A DNA stretch of 45,541 bases from JAKPQD01 sp029572965 (lineage in GTDB: Bacteria > Bacteroidota > Bacteroidia > Bacteroidales > DTGW01). The DNA is taken from the NCBI GenBank assembly GCA_035374585.1, contig DAOSPF010000025.1, positions 1-45,541 on the forward strand. The letters are read 5' to 3'. The notes beneath the pieces are model-generated. The model was not told where the DNA came from. It made no database searches and saw only the letters and a program-made list of their open reading frames with translations. A program made the translations under genes and the position numbers. Positions 9,576 to 17,491 of this stretch are shown in pieces. Numbering within the stretch: the stretch's first letter is position 1; each line of letters starts with the position of its first letter.

Positions 9576-11189
9576 ATGGGCCACGGAAAAGAAACCCCCC
9601 GGCAAAAGATGATTGGAATGATGTACCTGGTACTAACAGCCTTGTTAGCACTTAATGTACAGAAAGAAGTTTTGAATGCCTTTGTTATTGTTGATGAAGG
9701 TATGACCAAAATGAATGAAAATTATTCCAAGAAAAATGAGGAAATGTATTTTGCTTTTGATCAGGCTAATGCCCAAAATCCTGCTAAATCTAAAAAGTGG
9801 CGGGATATTGCATATACAGTTAAACAAAAATCAGAAGAGTTATACGAAAATATTCAGGATTTAAAGTTAAAAATATTATCTACTGCGGGAGAAGTTGAAG
9901 CTGTTAAAGGCAGGGAAATTAATACCATGCTTATAAATGGCAAAGAAAATACTGATGTGCCTGCACAGGTAATGATTGTTGAAGGCAACGGGAAGAAACT
10001 TAAAGCGATGATTGAGGACTATAGGAGATATTTGATTGAACAAATAGATCCTAAGGCTGAAGCTTTAATTAATTCTCTTGAAACAGGGCTTTCAACAAAA
10101 GATCCTGAACCTGTTGGAGGAAAAACTGAGTCATGGGAAAGTGAACATTTTGAGCATTTGCCTTTAGCAGGGGTTTTAACTATTATGACAGGTCTTCAAA
10201 GTAATGTAAAAAATGCTGAAGCCGATGTGTTGAGGTACTTATATACTATGATTGATAAAGGGTCATTTAAATTTACAAGTCTCGAGGCTACTGTTATAGC
10301 AAACTCTAATTATGTCATCCAGGGGAATGAGTATCAGGCTAAAGTCTTTATGGCAGCTTTTGATACAACCCAGGATCCTGAGATATATTTAGGCCCTTGT
10401 GATTCTGTCCGGACTGAAGAAGGATATGTATATACAGAGAAGAAAGGCTTCAATTATGGAGCTCCTCTTCCTGTCAAAAAAGGGAAAGGCATTTATTCAG
10501 TCAGGGCAACAGCGCCCGGAGAAAAGAACTTAGTTGGGATTATTAAATTGAAAGCTCCTTCAGGGGGACAAGATATTATCCGTCCGTTTAAGACATCGTA
10601 TCGTGTTGCTGAACCTATGTTAGTGGTTTCGCCAACTAAGATGAATGTATTTTATCTTGGAGTTGATAACCCTGTTGAAATTTCTGTTCCTGGGGTTGAA
10701 GCTGAAAAGATTTTTCCAAGTATTAGTAATGGGACTATTACCAAAAGTGGAAAATCTTTTATTGTAAGACCATCTAAATCTGGAATTGCTCAAATTAATA
10801 TTTTGGCAGAAATAGATAAGCAAAAGAAACAAATGGGGGCAAAAGAGTTTCGGGTAAAAATTGTACCTGACCCCGTTGCAAAAGTTGCTGGGATTAAAGG
10901 GTCTGGAGTTATAGACAAAAATGTTCTCCTTGCACAAAGTGGTATTGTAGCAGAAATGGAAAACTTTGATTTTGACCTTCAGTTTAAAGTCACTGAATTT
11001 AAAGTTTCTGTTAACGTTGGAGGTTTTTCTAATGATAAAACCTCAAAATCAAATAAATTTACCCCAGAGCAGTTTAATTTGATAAAAGGAGCAAATAGAG
11101 GGCAAAAAGTATATATAGAAGACGTAAAAGCTGTTGGCCCTGATGGTTCGATCAGGTTATTAGGCTCTATTGCATTAACATTGAAGTAA
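9576..11189 (+). CDS. gldM: T9SS motor/stalk protein GldM/PorM
   Basis: Single-pass inner-membrane protein whose large periplasmic region forms a dimeric stalk linking the GldL motor to the GldK-GldN ring. The N-terminus reads MGHGKETPRQKMIGMMYLVL, with one transmembrane helix at about residues 12-32, which passes through the GldL helix bundle in known structures. It is followed by a helical domain and three beta-rich domains (about 225-537). The 537 aa length is typical. It lies in the operon between gldL and gldN. Confidence 0.96.
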   Translation: MGHGKETPRQKMIGMMYLVLTALLALNVQKEVLNAFVIVDEGMTKMNENYSKKNEEMYFAFDQANAQNPAKSKKWRDIAYTVKQKSEELYENIQDLKLKILSTAGEVEAVKGREINTMLINGKENTDVPAQVMIVEGNGKKLKAMIEDYRRYLIEQIDPKAEALINSLETGLSTKDPEPVGGKTESWESEHFEHLPLAGVLTIMTGLQSNVKNAEADVLRYLYTMIDKGSFKFTSLEATVIANSNYVIQGNEYQAKVFMAAFDTTQDPEIYLGPCDSVRTEEGYVYTEKKGFNYGAPLPVKKGKGIYSVRATAPGEKNLVGIIKLKAPSGGQDIIRPFKTSYRVAEPMLVVSPTKMNVFYLGVDNPVEISVPGVEAEKIFPSISNGTITKSGKSFIVRPSKSGIAQINILAEIDKQKKQMGAKEFRVKIVPDPVAKVAGIKGSGVIDKNVLLAQSGIVAEMENFDFDLQFKVTEFKVSVNVGGFSNDKTSKSNKFTPEQFNLIKGANRGQKVYIEDVKAVGPDGSIRLLGSIALTLK

Positions 11190-11216
11190 AATAGAAACAA
11201 TTAAATAAATATAATA

Positions 11217-12083
11217 ATGAAACGAGCATTATTATTCATAGCAGGGTTGAGTATTTTGTGTTCGGCACAAGTTGTTCAGGCACAAGATAACAAAACAGAA
11301 GTATATGTCAAAGAACATATACCTAACAAGAAGCCGGTACCTTATCCATACATGAGAGAGGCAGATGTGATGTGGGCAAAAATAATTTGGAGGGTAATTG
11401 ATTTGCGTGAGAAAATGAATATGCCGCTTTATTATCCTACCAAACCCATTGATAAAAGGATGAACCTTATTACGTTAATTTTGAAAGGGCTTGATGATGA
11501 TAGTCTGGGAATTCATGCTTATAGTACAGATGATCCTCTCAACGAGTTTAAAGATCCTCCATTAACAAAAGAGGCTATTAATGAGCAGATGGGTGCAAAA
11601 GTGGACACTTTAAAGGTTACAGATGTTAATACCGGAGATCTTGAAACAAAAATTATTACGCGTGAACGGCAAATAGATGCTGTTAAGCAAATTATGATTA
11701 AAGAAAAGTGGTTTTTTGACAAGCAACATTCTACCATGCAGGTGCGAATACTTGGTATTTGCCCTATTATTGTCAGAAACAAAGAGGTTAATGGTCAGAT
11801 TACTGATGAAATAGAGAAAAAGTTGACTTTTTGGATATATTATCCAGAAATAAGGAACCTTTTTGCCAGTTATGAGATTTACAATCGTTTTAATGACGCA
11901 CAGCATATTTCATTTGACGATTTGTTTTTACAACGGAGATTTTCAAGTTATATATTTAGAGAATCGAACGTATATAACAACCGAAGTATTGGTGAGTATA
12001 CCAGTGGTATAGAAACGTTGTACGAGTCAGAACGCATTAAAGAATCATTGTTTAATTACGAACACGATCTTTGGGAATATTAA
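11217..12083 (+). CDS. gldN: T9SS ring protein GldN/PorN
   Basis: Periplasmic partner of GldK in the T9SS ring. It has a cleavable signal peptide (about residues 1-22, ending VQAQ). The mature part contains the family blocks ADVMWAKIIWRVIDLREKMN near the start and KEKWFFDKQHSTMQVRILGI near the middle. The 288 aa length is usual. It is the last gene of the T9SS operon, 27 bp after gldM, and is followed by a strong terminator. No gldO paralogue follows. Confidence 0.95.
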   Translation: MKRALLFIAGLSILCSAQVVQAQDNKTEVYVKEHIPNKKPVPYPYMREADVMWAKIIWRVIDLREKMNMPLYYPTKPIDKRMNLITLILKGLDDDSLGIHAYSTDDPLNEFKDPPLTKEAINEQMGAKVDTLKVTDVNTGDLETKIITRERQIDAVKQIMIKEKWFFDKQHSTMQVRILGICPIIVRNKEVNGQITDEIEKKLTFWIYYPEIRNLFASYEIYNRFNDAQHISFDDLFLQRRFSSYIFRESNVYNNRSIGEYTSGIETLYESERIKESLFNYEHDLWEY

Positions 12084-12102
12084 AAAGTTAAATTTATTCA
12101 TT

Positions 12103-12136
12103 ATGGCTTTGGTATTAAATATCAAAGCCATTTTTT
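12103..12136 (+). terminator. Rho-independent terminator of the T9SS operon
   Basis: ATGGCTTTG (12103-12111) pairs perfectly with CAAAGCCAT (12123-12131). The intervening bases can extend the helix further, and a run of Ts follows. The T-run ends 9 bp before the start codon of the next gene, so it may also affect that gene's expression. Confidence 0.85.
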
Positions 12137-12145
12137 ATTTAACAT

Positions 12146-12631
12146 ATGCTTAGTATAGAAAAGAAAATATTAACGGTTGGTGCATTATTGCCAGAATTGG
12201 CACGATTACGTTTTCAAGATAAGAAGATTGTTTTTACTAATGGATGTTTTGATATCCTTCACCGAGGGCATGTAGATTATTTATCAAGGGCGGCAGAATT
12301 GGGAGATGTGTTTATTGTTGGGTTGAATAGTGATGCCTCTGTATCAAGGTTAAAGGGTTCAACACGTCCTATACAAGATCAATATTCACGTTCAATAATA
12401 TTAGCCGCTTTACAATGCGTTAGTTATGTGATATTGTTTGATGAAGATACGCCTTACAATCTGATTAAGGCTGTACAGCCTGATATACTTGTCAAAGGAG
12501 GGGATTATACTGAAATTAGTAAAATTGTTGGGTTTGATATTGTTACTCAACGAGGTGGGAAAGTAATGACCATTCCTTTTGTCGAAGGGTTTTCGACTAC
12601 AGGTATCTTAGAAAAGATAAGCAAATTGTAA
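12146..12631 (+). CDS. rfaE2: D-glycero-beta-D-manno-heptose 1-phosphate adenylyltransferase (RfaE2/HldE C-terminal type)
   Basis: Nucleotidyltransferase that makes ADP-heptose for the LPS inner core. The cytidylyltransferase-like fold is shown by FTNGCFDILHRGHVDYL with its HxGH motif (residues 31-47), then GLNSDASVSRLKG, RPI and the closing FSTTGILEKI. At 161 aa it is a stand-alone adenylyltransferase domain without the kinase half found in fused HldE. It begins only 9 bp after the T-run of the T9SS terminator and no promoter is obvious in that gap, so it may depend on read-through. Confidence 0.93.
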   Translation: MLSIEKKILTVGALLPELARLRFQDKKIVFTNGCFDILHRGHVDYLSRAAELGDVFIVGLNSDASVSRLKGSTRPIQDQYSRSIILAALQCVSYVILFDEDTPYNLIKAVQPDILVKGGDYTEISKIVGFDIVTQRGGKVMTIPFVEGFSTTGILEKISKL

Positions 12632-12748
12632 TTGTGACCAATAGGTTATAAATCCACACGAAAAGCCGCGAAAAATTGAAAATATTTTAGCATCTTTGTG
12701 CCAAAATACATTTATTTGTAAATATCTGTTAATCAATAATTTAAAAAA

Positions 12749-13966
12749 ATGGAAAAATCAGTTGCAATTTTATGTGCGGGAGGGCCAGCTCCAGGTATTA
12801 ATACCGTAATTGGTTCTGTAACTAAAGTATTCTTAAAAAATGGTTACAAAGTTATTGGTATCCACGAAGGGTACAAAACTTTGTTTAAAGGCGAACCTAA
12901 TGTTGAGTTTTTAGATTTTCAATTTGCAGACAACGTATATAGCCGTGGAGGTTCAGCATTGCGCATGAGCCGCTACAAACCAAAAGACGAAGAATTTAAG
13001 CCTGATTTTTTTGAAAGATTCAATGTAAAACTTTTGGTAACTATTGGTGGTGATGATACTGCTTCTACTGCTGCCAGGTTGACAAAATATCTTCAATCAA
13101 AGAACCTTGATGTAAAAAACATCCACGTTCCAAAAACCATTGACAATGACCTTCCATTGCCAGAAGGAATCCCTACTTTCGGATATCATTCAGCAAAAGA
13201 AGAAGGCGTTCGTTTAGCTACAACTATTTATGAAGATGGCCGCACCAGTGGTACATGGTTTGTTGTTGCAGCTATGGGCCGTGAAGCAGGCCACCTTGCT
13301 TTTGGTATTGGGACAGCTGTGCATTATCCAATGATTATTATCCCGGAAATGTTCAACAAAACCCATGTAACTTTTGAAAAGATTACTAATTTGATTATTT
13401 CTTCAATTTTGAAAAGAAATATCATGGGTATTGATTATGGTTGTGCTATTGTAAGCGAAGGTGTTTTTCACTTTATGAGTGATGAAGAAATTATTGCCTC
13501 TGGCATCCAGTTTACTTATGATGACCATGGTCACCCTGAACTTGGAAACGTAAGTAAATCACACATTTTCAATTATTTGCTTCAAAACAAATTGAAAGCA
13601 TTGGGCCTTAAGGTAAAGAGCCGTCCTAACGAAATGGGATACGAACTTCGCTGCTGCCGTCCGATAGCATTTGACCTTGCTTATGCTACACAACTTGGGT
13701 TAGGCGTTTACAAACTGTTCAGCGAAGGAAAGAGTGGTTGCATGGTTACTGTTGACCATGTGAACAACATCACACCTCTTTATTTGAAAGATGTTTCAGA
13801 TGAAAAAGGAAAAGTTATCCCTCGTTTGGTAAATATTGATTCATCAAGGGTACAAATGGTTTTTGAAAGCAACCTGCATTATATTGCCCCTGAAGATTAC
13901 GAAGCTGCTAAAAAGTTTGTTAAGAACCCAGAAGAATTTGACTTCAAGAAAATTCTTAACTGGTAA
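12749..13966 (+). CDS. 6-phosphofructokinase, pyrophosphate-dependent type by sequence
   Basis: Converts fructose 6-phosphate to fructose 1,6-bisphosphate in glycolysis. The N-terminus has the usual phosphoryl-donor loop AGGPAPGINTVI. Two positions separate ATP- and PPi-using enzymes. ATP enzymes have GGDGS and PGTIDND, whereas this protein has GGDD (100-103) and PKTIDND (128-134, K129), the PPi pattern. The sequence therefore predicts diphosphate-fructose-6-phosphate 1-phosphotransferase (PFP), a reversible reaction. At 405 aa it is longer than bacterial ATP-PfkA (about 320 aa). A terminator follows 26 bp downstream. Confidence 0.9.
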   Translation: MEKSVAILCAGGPAPGINTVIGSVTKVFLKNGYKVIGIHEGYKTLFKGEPNVEFLDFQFADNVYSRGGSALRMSRYKPKDEEFKPDFFERFNVKLLVTIGGDDTASTAARLTKYLQSKNLDVKNIHVPKTIDNDLPLPEGIPTFGYHSAKEEGVRLATTIYEDGRTSGTWFVVAAMGREAGHLAFGIGTAVHYPMIIIPEMFNKTHVTFEKITNLIISSILKRNIMGIDYGCAIVSEGVFHFMSDEEIIASGIQFTYDDHGHPELGNVSKSHIFNYLLQNKLKALGLKVKSRPNEMGYELRCCRPIAFDLAYATQLGLGVYKLFSEGKSGCMVTVDHVNNITPLYLKDVSDEKGKVIPRLVNIDSSRVQMVFESNLHYIAPEDYEAAKKFVKNPEEFDFKKILNW

Positions 13967-13991
13967 TAACACTTTTATAGAATACAAATTC

Positions 13992-14020
13992 AAAGGCCTT
14001 CATCAATGGAGGCCTTTTTA
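13992..14020 (+). terminator. Rho-independent terminator after the phosphofructokinase
   Basis: AAAGGCCT (13992-13999) and AGGCCTTT (14010-14017) form an 8-bp stem with a 10-nt loop, followed by T-rich sequence. Confidence 0.85.
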
Positions 14021-14087
14021 TTTTCTGGACAAACTATTCACTTATAGATTCCTTATTTATCTTGTTGGAGGATTGAGATAAGAAAGT

Positions 14088-14095
14088 TATATTTG
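14088..14095 (+). promoter_or_regulatory. Putative -7 box for the exbB-exbD genes
   Basis: TATATTTG fits TAnnTTTG and lies 20 bp before the ATG at 14116. A TTG-containing segment near 14062-14067 could serve as a weak -33 element. A start of transcription near 14102 favours the ATG at 14116 over the TTG at 14107. Confidence 0.4.
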
Positions 14096-14115
14096 TTGAA
14101 CAAAATTTGATAAAA

Positions 14116-14775
14116 ATGATACTACTTGATGCTACCACAGTTGCTGTGACAAAATCAGAATCTATGATTGATATCATGCTGAAAGGAGGATGGATTCTTG
14201 TCCCTATCTTTCTAATGTCCATTTTTGCTGTTTATTATATGGTAGAAAGATACACTGTGTTTCAACACGCCCTTAAAGTTGATAAAAATATTGTAGATGA
14301 TATATGTGGGCATATAAAACATGGTAATTTAGCTAAGGCACATGAATTAGCTAGTGGGTATAACCATCCAATTGGGCGGGTAATCGTTGCTGGTTTAAGC
14401 AATCCGGCAAGGAAAATTGAAGATATAGAACAAATTATGGCTGAAGAGACAAAAAATGAAATATTTATTTTAGAAAAAAATTTAGGTTATTTAGGTTCAA
14501 TAGCTACCATAGCCCCAATGTTTGGTTTTTTGGGGACGATTTTCGGCGTGATAAAAATTTTTTACAACATATCATTGGCTGATAATATTAGTATAGGGCT
14601 TATAGCAGGAGGGTTGTACCAAAAAATGGTAAGCTCTGCTGCAGGTTTGACAGTTGGGATATTTACTTATGCCGGTTATTATTACTTGAACAACAGGGTA
14701 GATGTATTTGTAAACCGTATGGAAAGAAACCTGTCACCAGTTGTCAATGCCATCAGGGATAGCAGGTTAAGTTAA
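14116..14775 (+). CDS. exbB: MotA/TolQ/ExbB family proton channel protein
   Basis: Inner-membrane proton channel subunit that energises TonB- or Tol-type systems. Three transmembrane segments are visible: one near the N-terminus (GGWILVPIFLMSIFAVYYMV), one around PMFGFLGTIFGVIKIF and one around SAAGLTVGIFTYAGYYYL. The GFLGTIFGVI block is the family signature. The start is set at the ATG at 14116, just downstream of a -7 box; a TTG 9 bp upstream is a less likely alternative. It is followed 12 bp later by exbD, so the two are an operon. The partner may be a TonB or Tol system encoded elsewhere; ExbB versus TolQ cannot be decided here. Confidence 0.9.
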   Translation: MILLDATTVAVTKSESMIDIMLKGGWILVPIFLMSIFAVYYMVERYTVFQHALKVDKNIVDDICGHIKHGNLAKAHELASGYNHPIGRVIVAGLSNPARKIEDIEQIMAEETKNEIFILEKNLGYLGSIATIAPMFGFLGTIFGVIKIFYNISLADNISIGLIAGGLYQKMVSSAAGLTVGIFTYAGYYYLNNRVDVFVNRMERNLSPVVNAIRDSRLS

Positions 14776-14787
14776 AAAATCAAGGCG

Positions 14788-15186
14788 ATGAAGATAGAAA
14801 GAAGAAAAAGCAGGACATCCGAAGTATATACCGCTTCGTTGAACGACATCATGTTCTTCCTGTTGTTGTTCTTTTTGATTATTTCGACCATGGTAAACCC
14901 TTCGGTCATCAAGTTATTGTTGCCCAAAGCTTCTAATTCAGAGCAGACTGTTTCAAAACAAACCATCAACCTGGCTGTAACCAAGGATTTGAAGTATTAC
15001 CTTAACGATGAAGAAGTCCCTTTTGATAAATTAGAAATAAAACTTAAAATATTGATGAACAGGGCAAAAGAGACTACTGTTGTTTTGAGGGCTGATAATA
15101 CCATTACCCTTCAACCCGTTGTTGATATTATCGATTTAGGAAACAAACTAAAGATAAAAGTCATTTTGGCTACCCGAAAAGACTGA
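14788..15186 (+). CDS. exbD: ExbD/TolR family biopolymer transport protein
   Basis: Single-pass membrane partner of ExbB. A basic cytoplasmic N-terminus is followed by the family block ASLNDIMFFLLLFFLIISTM. The helix contains an Asp near its start (LNDIMFF), equivalent to the essential proton-carrying aspartate of ExbD/TolR. The small periplasmic domain (about 45-132) has the expected NLAVTKD and VVLRADNT beta elements. At 132 aa it is normal. It is transcribed with the upstream exbB. Confidence 0.92.
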   Translation: MKIERRKSRTSEVYTASLNDIMFFLLLFFLIISTMVNPSVIKLLLPKASNSEQTVSKQTINLAVTKDLKYYLNDEEVPFDKLEIKLKILMNRAKETTVVLRADNTITLQPVVDIIDLGNKLKIKVILATRKD

Positions 15187-15269
15187 TGCCAGAAAGCAAT
15201 AAACAGCAAGGAAAAAAGAAAATATTTTTTCAAGAAGTCCGTTATTTCTAATATTTAGCAAAACAAAAC

Positions 15270-15956
15270 ATGAAGGCCATCAAATTATTAATAATTGCCG
15301 GGCTATTGCTATCGGTTAACCTTTATTCTCAGAAAATAAAGAGTTTTAAAGTTGAAGCATTCAATCAACTTGAAGTATATGGTAAATTTGACATTGAACT
15401 AAAAAAATCGTCAGAGTTTTCAGTCAAACTGTATAGTGACAACATTGATTTATCAAAAGTTGATGTGGTTGTGGAAAACAAAAAGATGAAAATCAGTGCC
15501 CTTTCCGGGTTGTTCAAGAAAAACAGTAAAGTTTCCGTGACCATTGAATACGATTCGCTTAACTCTTTATTGGTTACTAATGGGGCTGAAATATATAGTT
15601 CAAAGCCCGTGCAAGTAAATAACTTAAAACTTGTTGCAGGCAATGGCTCAACCGTGAACCTGAAATTTGAAACAGAATCTTTTACCGCTTATGCAGATAA
15701 AGGGGCTACTATTAATGCGGAAGGCAAAAGCAAATTTTTGGATATAGAAGTGGCGTCGGGCGGCATTATGAATGGTTTTGAGTTTATTTGTGATAGTGCC
15801 GATGTCAGGTGTAATGCTGGAGGAATGGTAAAAATAAACGCAAAACGATATTTGAAAGCTGCAGCCTCGACTGGCGGAGAGATTATATACCGTGGCAAGC
15901 CGGTACTAAACCAGAGGACAACCTTGGGAGGCAAAATAGAACAGATGAAGGAATAG
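15270..15956 (+). CDS. Exported DUF2807 (GIN-domain) protein
   Basis: Predicted secreted or outer-membrane-associated protein of the DUF2807 family (putative auto-transporter adhesin head domain). A signal peptide occupies residues 1-20. The rest is a regular beta-rich sequence with the family opening FNQLEVYGKFDIELKKS and repeated short strands that suggest a right-handed beta-helix (for example GNGSTVNLKF, ADKGATINAEG and ASTGGEIIYRG). At 228 aa it matches the family. Function is unknown. It is 83 bp after exbD in the same direction, with no clear promoter or terminator between. Confidence 0.85.
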   Translation: MKAIKLLIIAGLLLSVNLYSQKIKSFKVEAFNQLEVYGKFDIELKKSSEFSVKLYSDNIDLSKVDVVVENKKMKISALSGLFKKNSKVSVTIEYDSLNSLLVTNGAEIYSSKPVQVNNLKLVAGNGSTVNLKFETESFTAYADKGATINAEGKSKFLDIEVASGGIMNGFEFICDSADVRCNAGGMVKINAKRYLKAAASTGGEIIYRGKPVLNQRTTLGGKIEQMKE

Positions 15957-15969
15957 TATTTCTTCTTTC

Positions 15970-15998
15970 TTCCCTTTTTTTCTTGATAAAAAAGGGAA
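15970..15998. terminator. Hairpin after the DUF2807 gene, possible terminator
   Basis: TTCCCTTTTTT (15970-15980) and AAAAAAGGGAA (15988-15998) form an 11-bp stem with a 7-nt loop, 13 bp after the stop. There is no clean T-run after it on the plus strand, so terminator function is uncertain. Confidence 0.45.
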
Positions 15999-16044
15999 CT
16001 AAAAAATCAAGATGATTGAACGCTATACGGTTTTTCATTGATTG

Positions 16045-16100
16045 GCCTTCTCGTTGCAGGAACGCTCTCGCCTCTGGCGAGAGCACGTTCTAAAGAAGGC
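16045..16100. repeat. GC-rich REP-like palindrome
   Basis: An interrupted inverted repeat in three parts: GCCTTCT/AGAAGGC (16045-16051 with 16094-16100), GAACG/CGTTC (16060-16064 with 16086-16090) and CTCTCGCC/GGCGAGAG (16065-16072 with 16076-16083) around a 3-nt loop. It is clearly richer in GC than its surroundings and lies between convergent genes. A bulged hairpin of this kind is typical of REP elements. Only one copy is seen in the window, so repeat status is inferred. Confidence 0.55.
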
Positions 16101-16176
16101 TTGATAAATAATATATTCAGGAACACCAGGCATGTCAATAATTGCAATAAATATTTCTTTTAAGAGTACAAAGTGC

Positions 16177-16848
16177 TTAAAGAAAGTAGTGTCCCAGCGC
16201 TTCAGCAATAGATAAATCTGTTTGGCTGGTAATTTTTATATTTTCTTTATTTCCTTCTACCAAAAATATTTCTTTCCCTAATTTTTCAACTACGGAAGCA
16301 TCATCAGTAAATTCAGGGACATACTCTGTATTGTAGGCATTTTTAAGCAGAAGGACATCGAAAACTTGAGGGGTTTGCACCTGCATAAAATTTTCCCTGT
16401 TAACAGGGACACTCCCATTTTCAGTCATTTGCCTGATAGAATCAACAACAGGGATAACCGGAACAGCATTTCCCTTAATTTTTGCGGTTTGAAAACATCG
16501 CTCAATCACAGCAGTACTTACCAGGGGCCTTACAGCATCATGAACTGCAACCAGCCCGGCTTCTTTGATTTGATTTAGGCCATTTTTGACAGAATGAAAA
16601 CGGGTTTGTCCTCCTTCGACAAAGATATGGGGCACTGTAAAGTTGTATTGTTTGCAAAGTGACTGCCACAACTGAATATAGTCGGGGGGCAAGGTAATAA
16701 TGATTTGCATGGAAGGGTCGTAAGCTAAAAAAGCCTCAATGGTGCGCATTAAGATAGGTTTTCCGTGCAAAAGAAGGAACTGCTTAGGTATTGCAGAGCC
16801 AAATCTTTGGCCTGTTCCTCCGGCAACAATGATAACAAAAAGCTTCAT
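16177..16848 (-). CDS. ispD: 2-C-methyl-D-erythritol 4-phosphate cytidylyltransferase
   Basis: Third step of the non-mevalonate isoprenoid pathway: CTP + MEP gives CDP-ME. The N-terminal nucleotide-binding loop VAGGTGQRFGSAIPKQFL holds the conserved Gly, Arg and Lys residues. Further family blocks are VHDAVRPLVS in the centre and ETPQ-like VQTPQVFD near residue 160. The C-terminal ENIKITSQTDLSIAEAL is characteristic of IspD. At 223 aa it is of normal length and starts at an ATG. It is convergent with the DUF2807 gene and shows no operon partner. Confidence 0.95.
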   Translation of the reverse strand: MKLFVIIVAGGTGQRFGSAIPKQFLLLHGKPILMRTIEAFLAYDPSMQIIITLPPDYIQLWQSLCKQYNFTVPHIFVEGGQTRFHSVKNGLNQIKEAGLVAVHDAVRPLVSTAVIERCFQTAKIKGNAVPVIPVVDSIRQMTENGSVPVNRENFMQVQTPQVFDVLLLKNAYNTEYVPEFTDDASVVEKLGKEIFLVEGNKENIKITSQTDLSIAEALGHYFL

Positions 16849-17123
16849 CCGTAAATAATTTTTAAATAAGGTTAGATAGTTTGTTCCGCAAAAGCGTGAG
16901 AAATCGTTTTGACAAATTGGGCTTTATCCTTGTTTGTGTTTAACGAATCATGCTCGTTTCATTTGTTTTTTTAGCAATGATATTTAAAATCTCTAAAAAT
17001 AATTACTTTTACAAAGGGTAAATAAAGATTTATACAAATTATGGCGTTAATTAGCCACAAAAATAATTTGTTGTAAGTTGTATTCATTATTTTTCTTAAT
17101 TCATCCTGTCAGTAAAGGTTAAT

Positions 17124-17153
17124 TTTGTTGGGATAAAATAAGTTTTATCTTTG
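17124..17153 (+). promoter_or_regulatory. Promoter P1 upstream of carB
   Basis: TTTG (17124-17127) and TATCTTTG (17146-17153) are separated by 18 bp, a full match to the Bacteroidota housekeeping promoter. It lies about 340 bp upstream of carB. The 16849-17123 stretch before it is AT-rich and I see nothing coding in it. Confidence 0.65.
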
Positions 17154-17190
17154 CAAATTTTAATTTACTGATATTCAATTGTTTAAATTT

Positions 17191-17202
17191 TGACAATTGT
17201 CA
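17191..17202. repeat. 12-bp perfect palindrome in the carB upstream region
   Basis: TGACAATTGTCA is a perfect palindrome about 38 bp after the P1 -7 box. It could be an operator for a dimeric regulator, but a single AT-rich 12-mer may also arise by chance. Confidence 0.35.
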
Positions 17203-17217
17203 TTTAACGGATGGAAA

Positions 17218-17268
17218 CCCATGTTGGCTATTTTATTACTATCGTGTATGCGTTTGCAAGAACATGGG
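17218..17268 (+). other. Stem-loop in the P1 transcript
   Basis: CCCATGTT (17218-17225) is complementary to AACATGGG (17261-17268), giving an 8-bp stem around a 35-nt loop within the predicted P1 transcript. It may be part of a leader RNA or small RNA; no known family is recognised. Confidence 0.3.
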
Positions 17269-17325
17269 TGTTTCGTGTTATAAATTTTGCAAAATCCAAC
17301 TCTCTCCAAAAAATATTTTAGCATG

Positions 17326-17355
17326 TTTGTTATGCGGAAATATTTTTTAACTTTG
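17326..17355 (+). promoter_or_regulatory. Promoter P2 upstream of carB
   Basis: TTTG (17326-17329) and TAACTTTG (17348-17355) are spaced by 18 bp, identical to P1. Transcription would start near 17362, giving a leader of about 130 nt before the carB start. Confidence 0.65.
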
Positions 17356-17437
17356 CAGCCAGAAGAAGTGTGTAAAAAAATTGGACAAGCAAATTAAAAA
17401 TAAATTGACAATCAGCAAGTTAAATAATATATTAGGA

Positions 17438-17467
17438 AATACCCCTCATAGCAGGGGTATTTTTTTG
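17438..17467 (+). terminator. Intrinsic terminator or attenuator in the carB leader
   Basis: AATACCCCT (17438-17446) and AGGGGTATT (17453-17461) form a perfect 9-bp stem with a 6-nt loop, followed by a T-run. It ends about 25 bp before the carB ATG and lies downstream of both P1 and P2. It could end a short RNA of about 105 nt from P2 or attenuate carB. No competing antiterminator helix is evident by eye. Confidence 0.75.
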
Positions 17468-17491
17468 CAATTTTGAATAAAACTAACAGGC

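Noticed and set aside
17368..17397. A nine-codon GTG-started peptide in the P2 leader
   Set aside because: Too short, with no run of regulatory codons (Arg or aromatic residues) and no ribosome binding site.
17381..17479. A TTG-started frame of about 32 codons running through the carB leader hairpin
   Set aside because: No ATG or ribosome binding site, and the frame is broken up by a perfect terminator hairpin whose pairing explains the sequence better than coding does.
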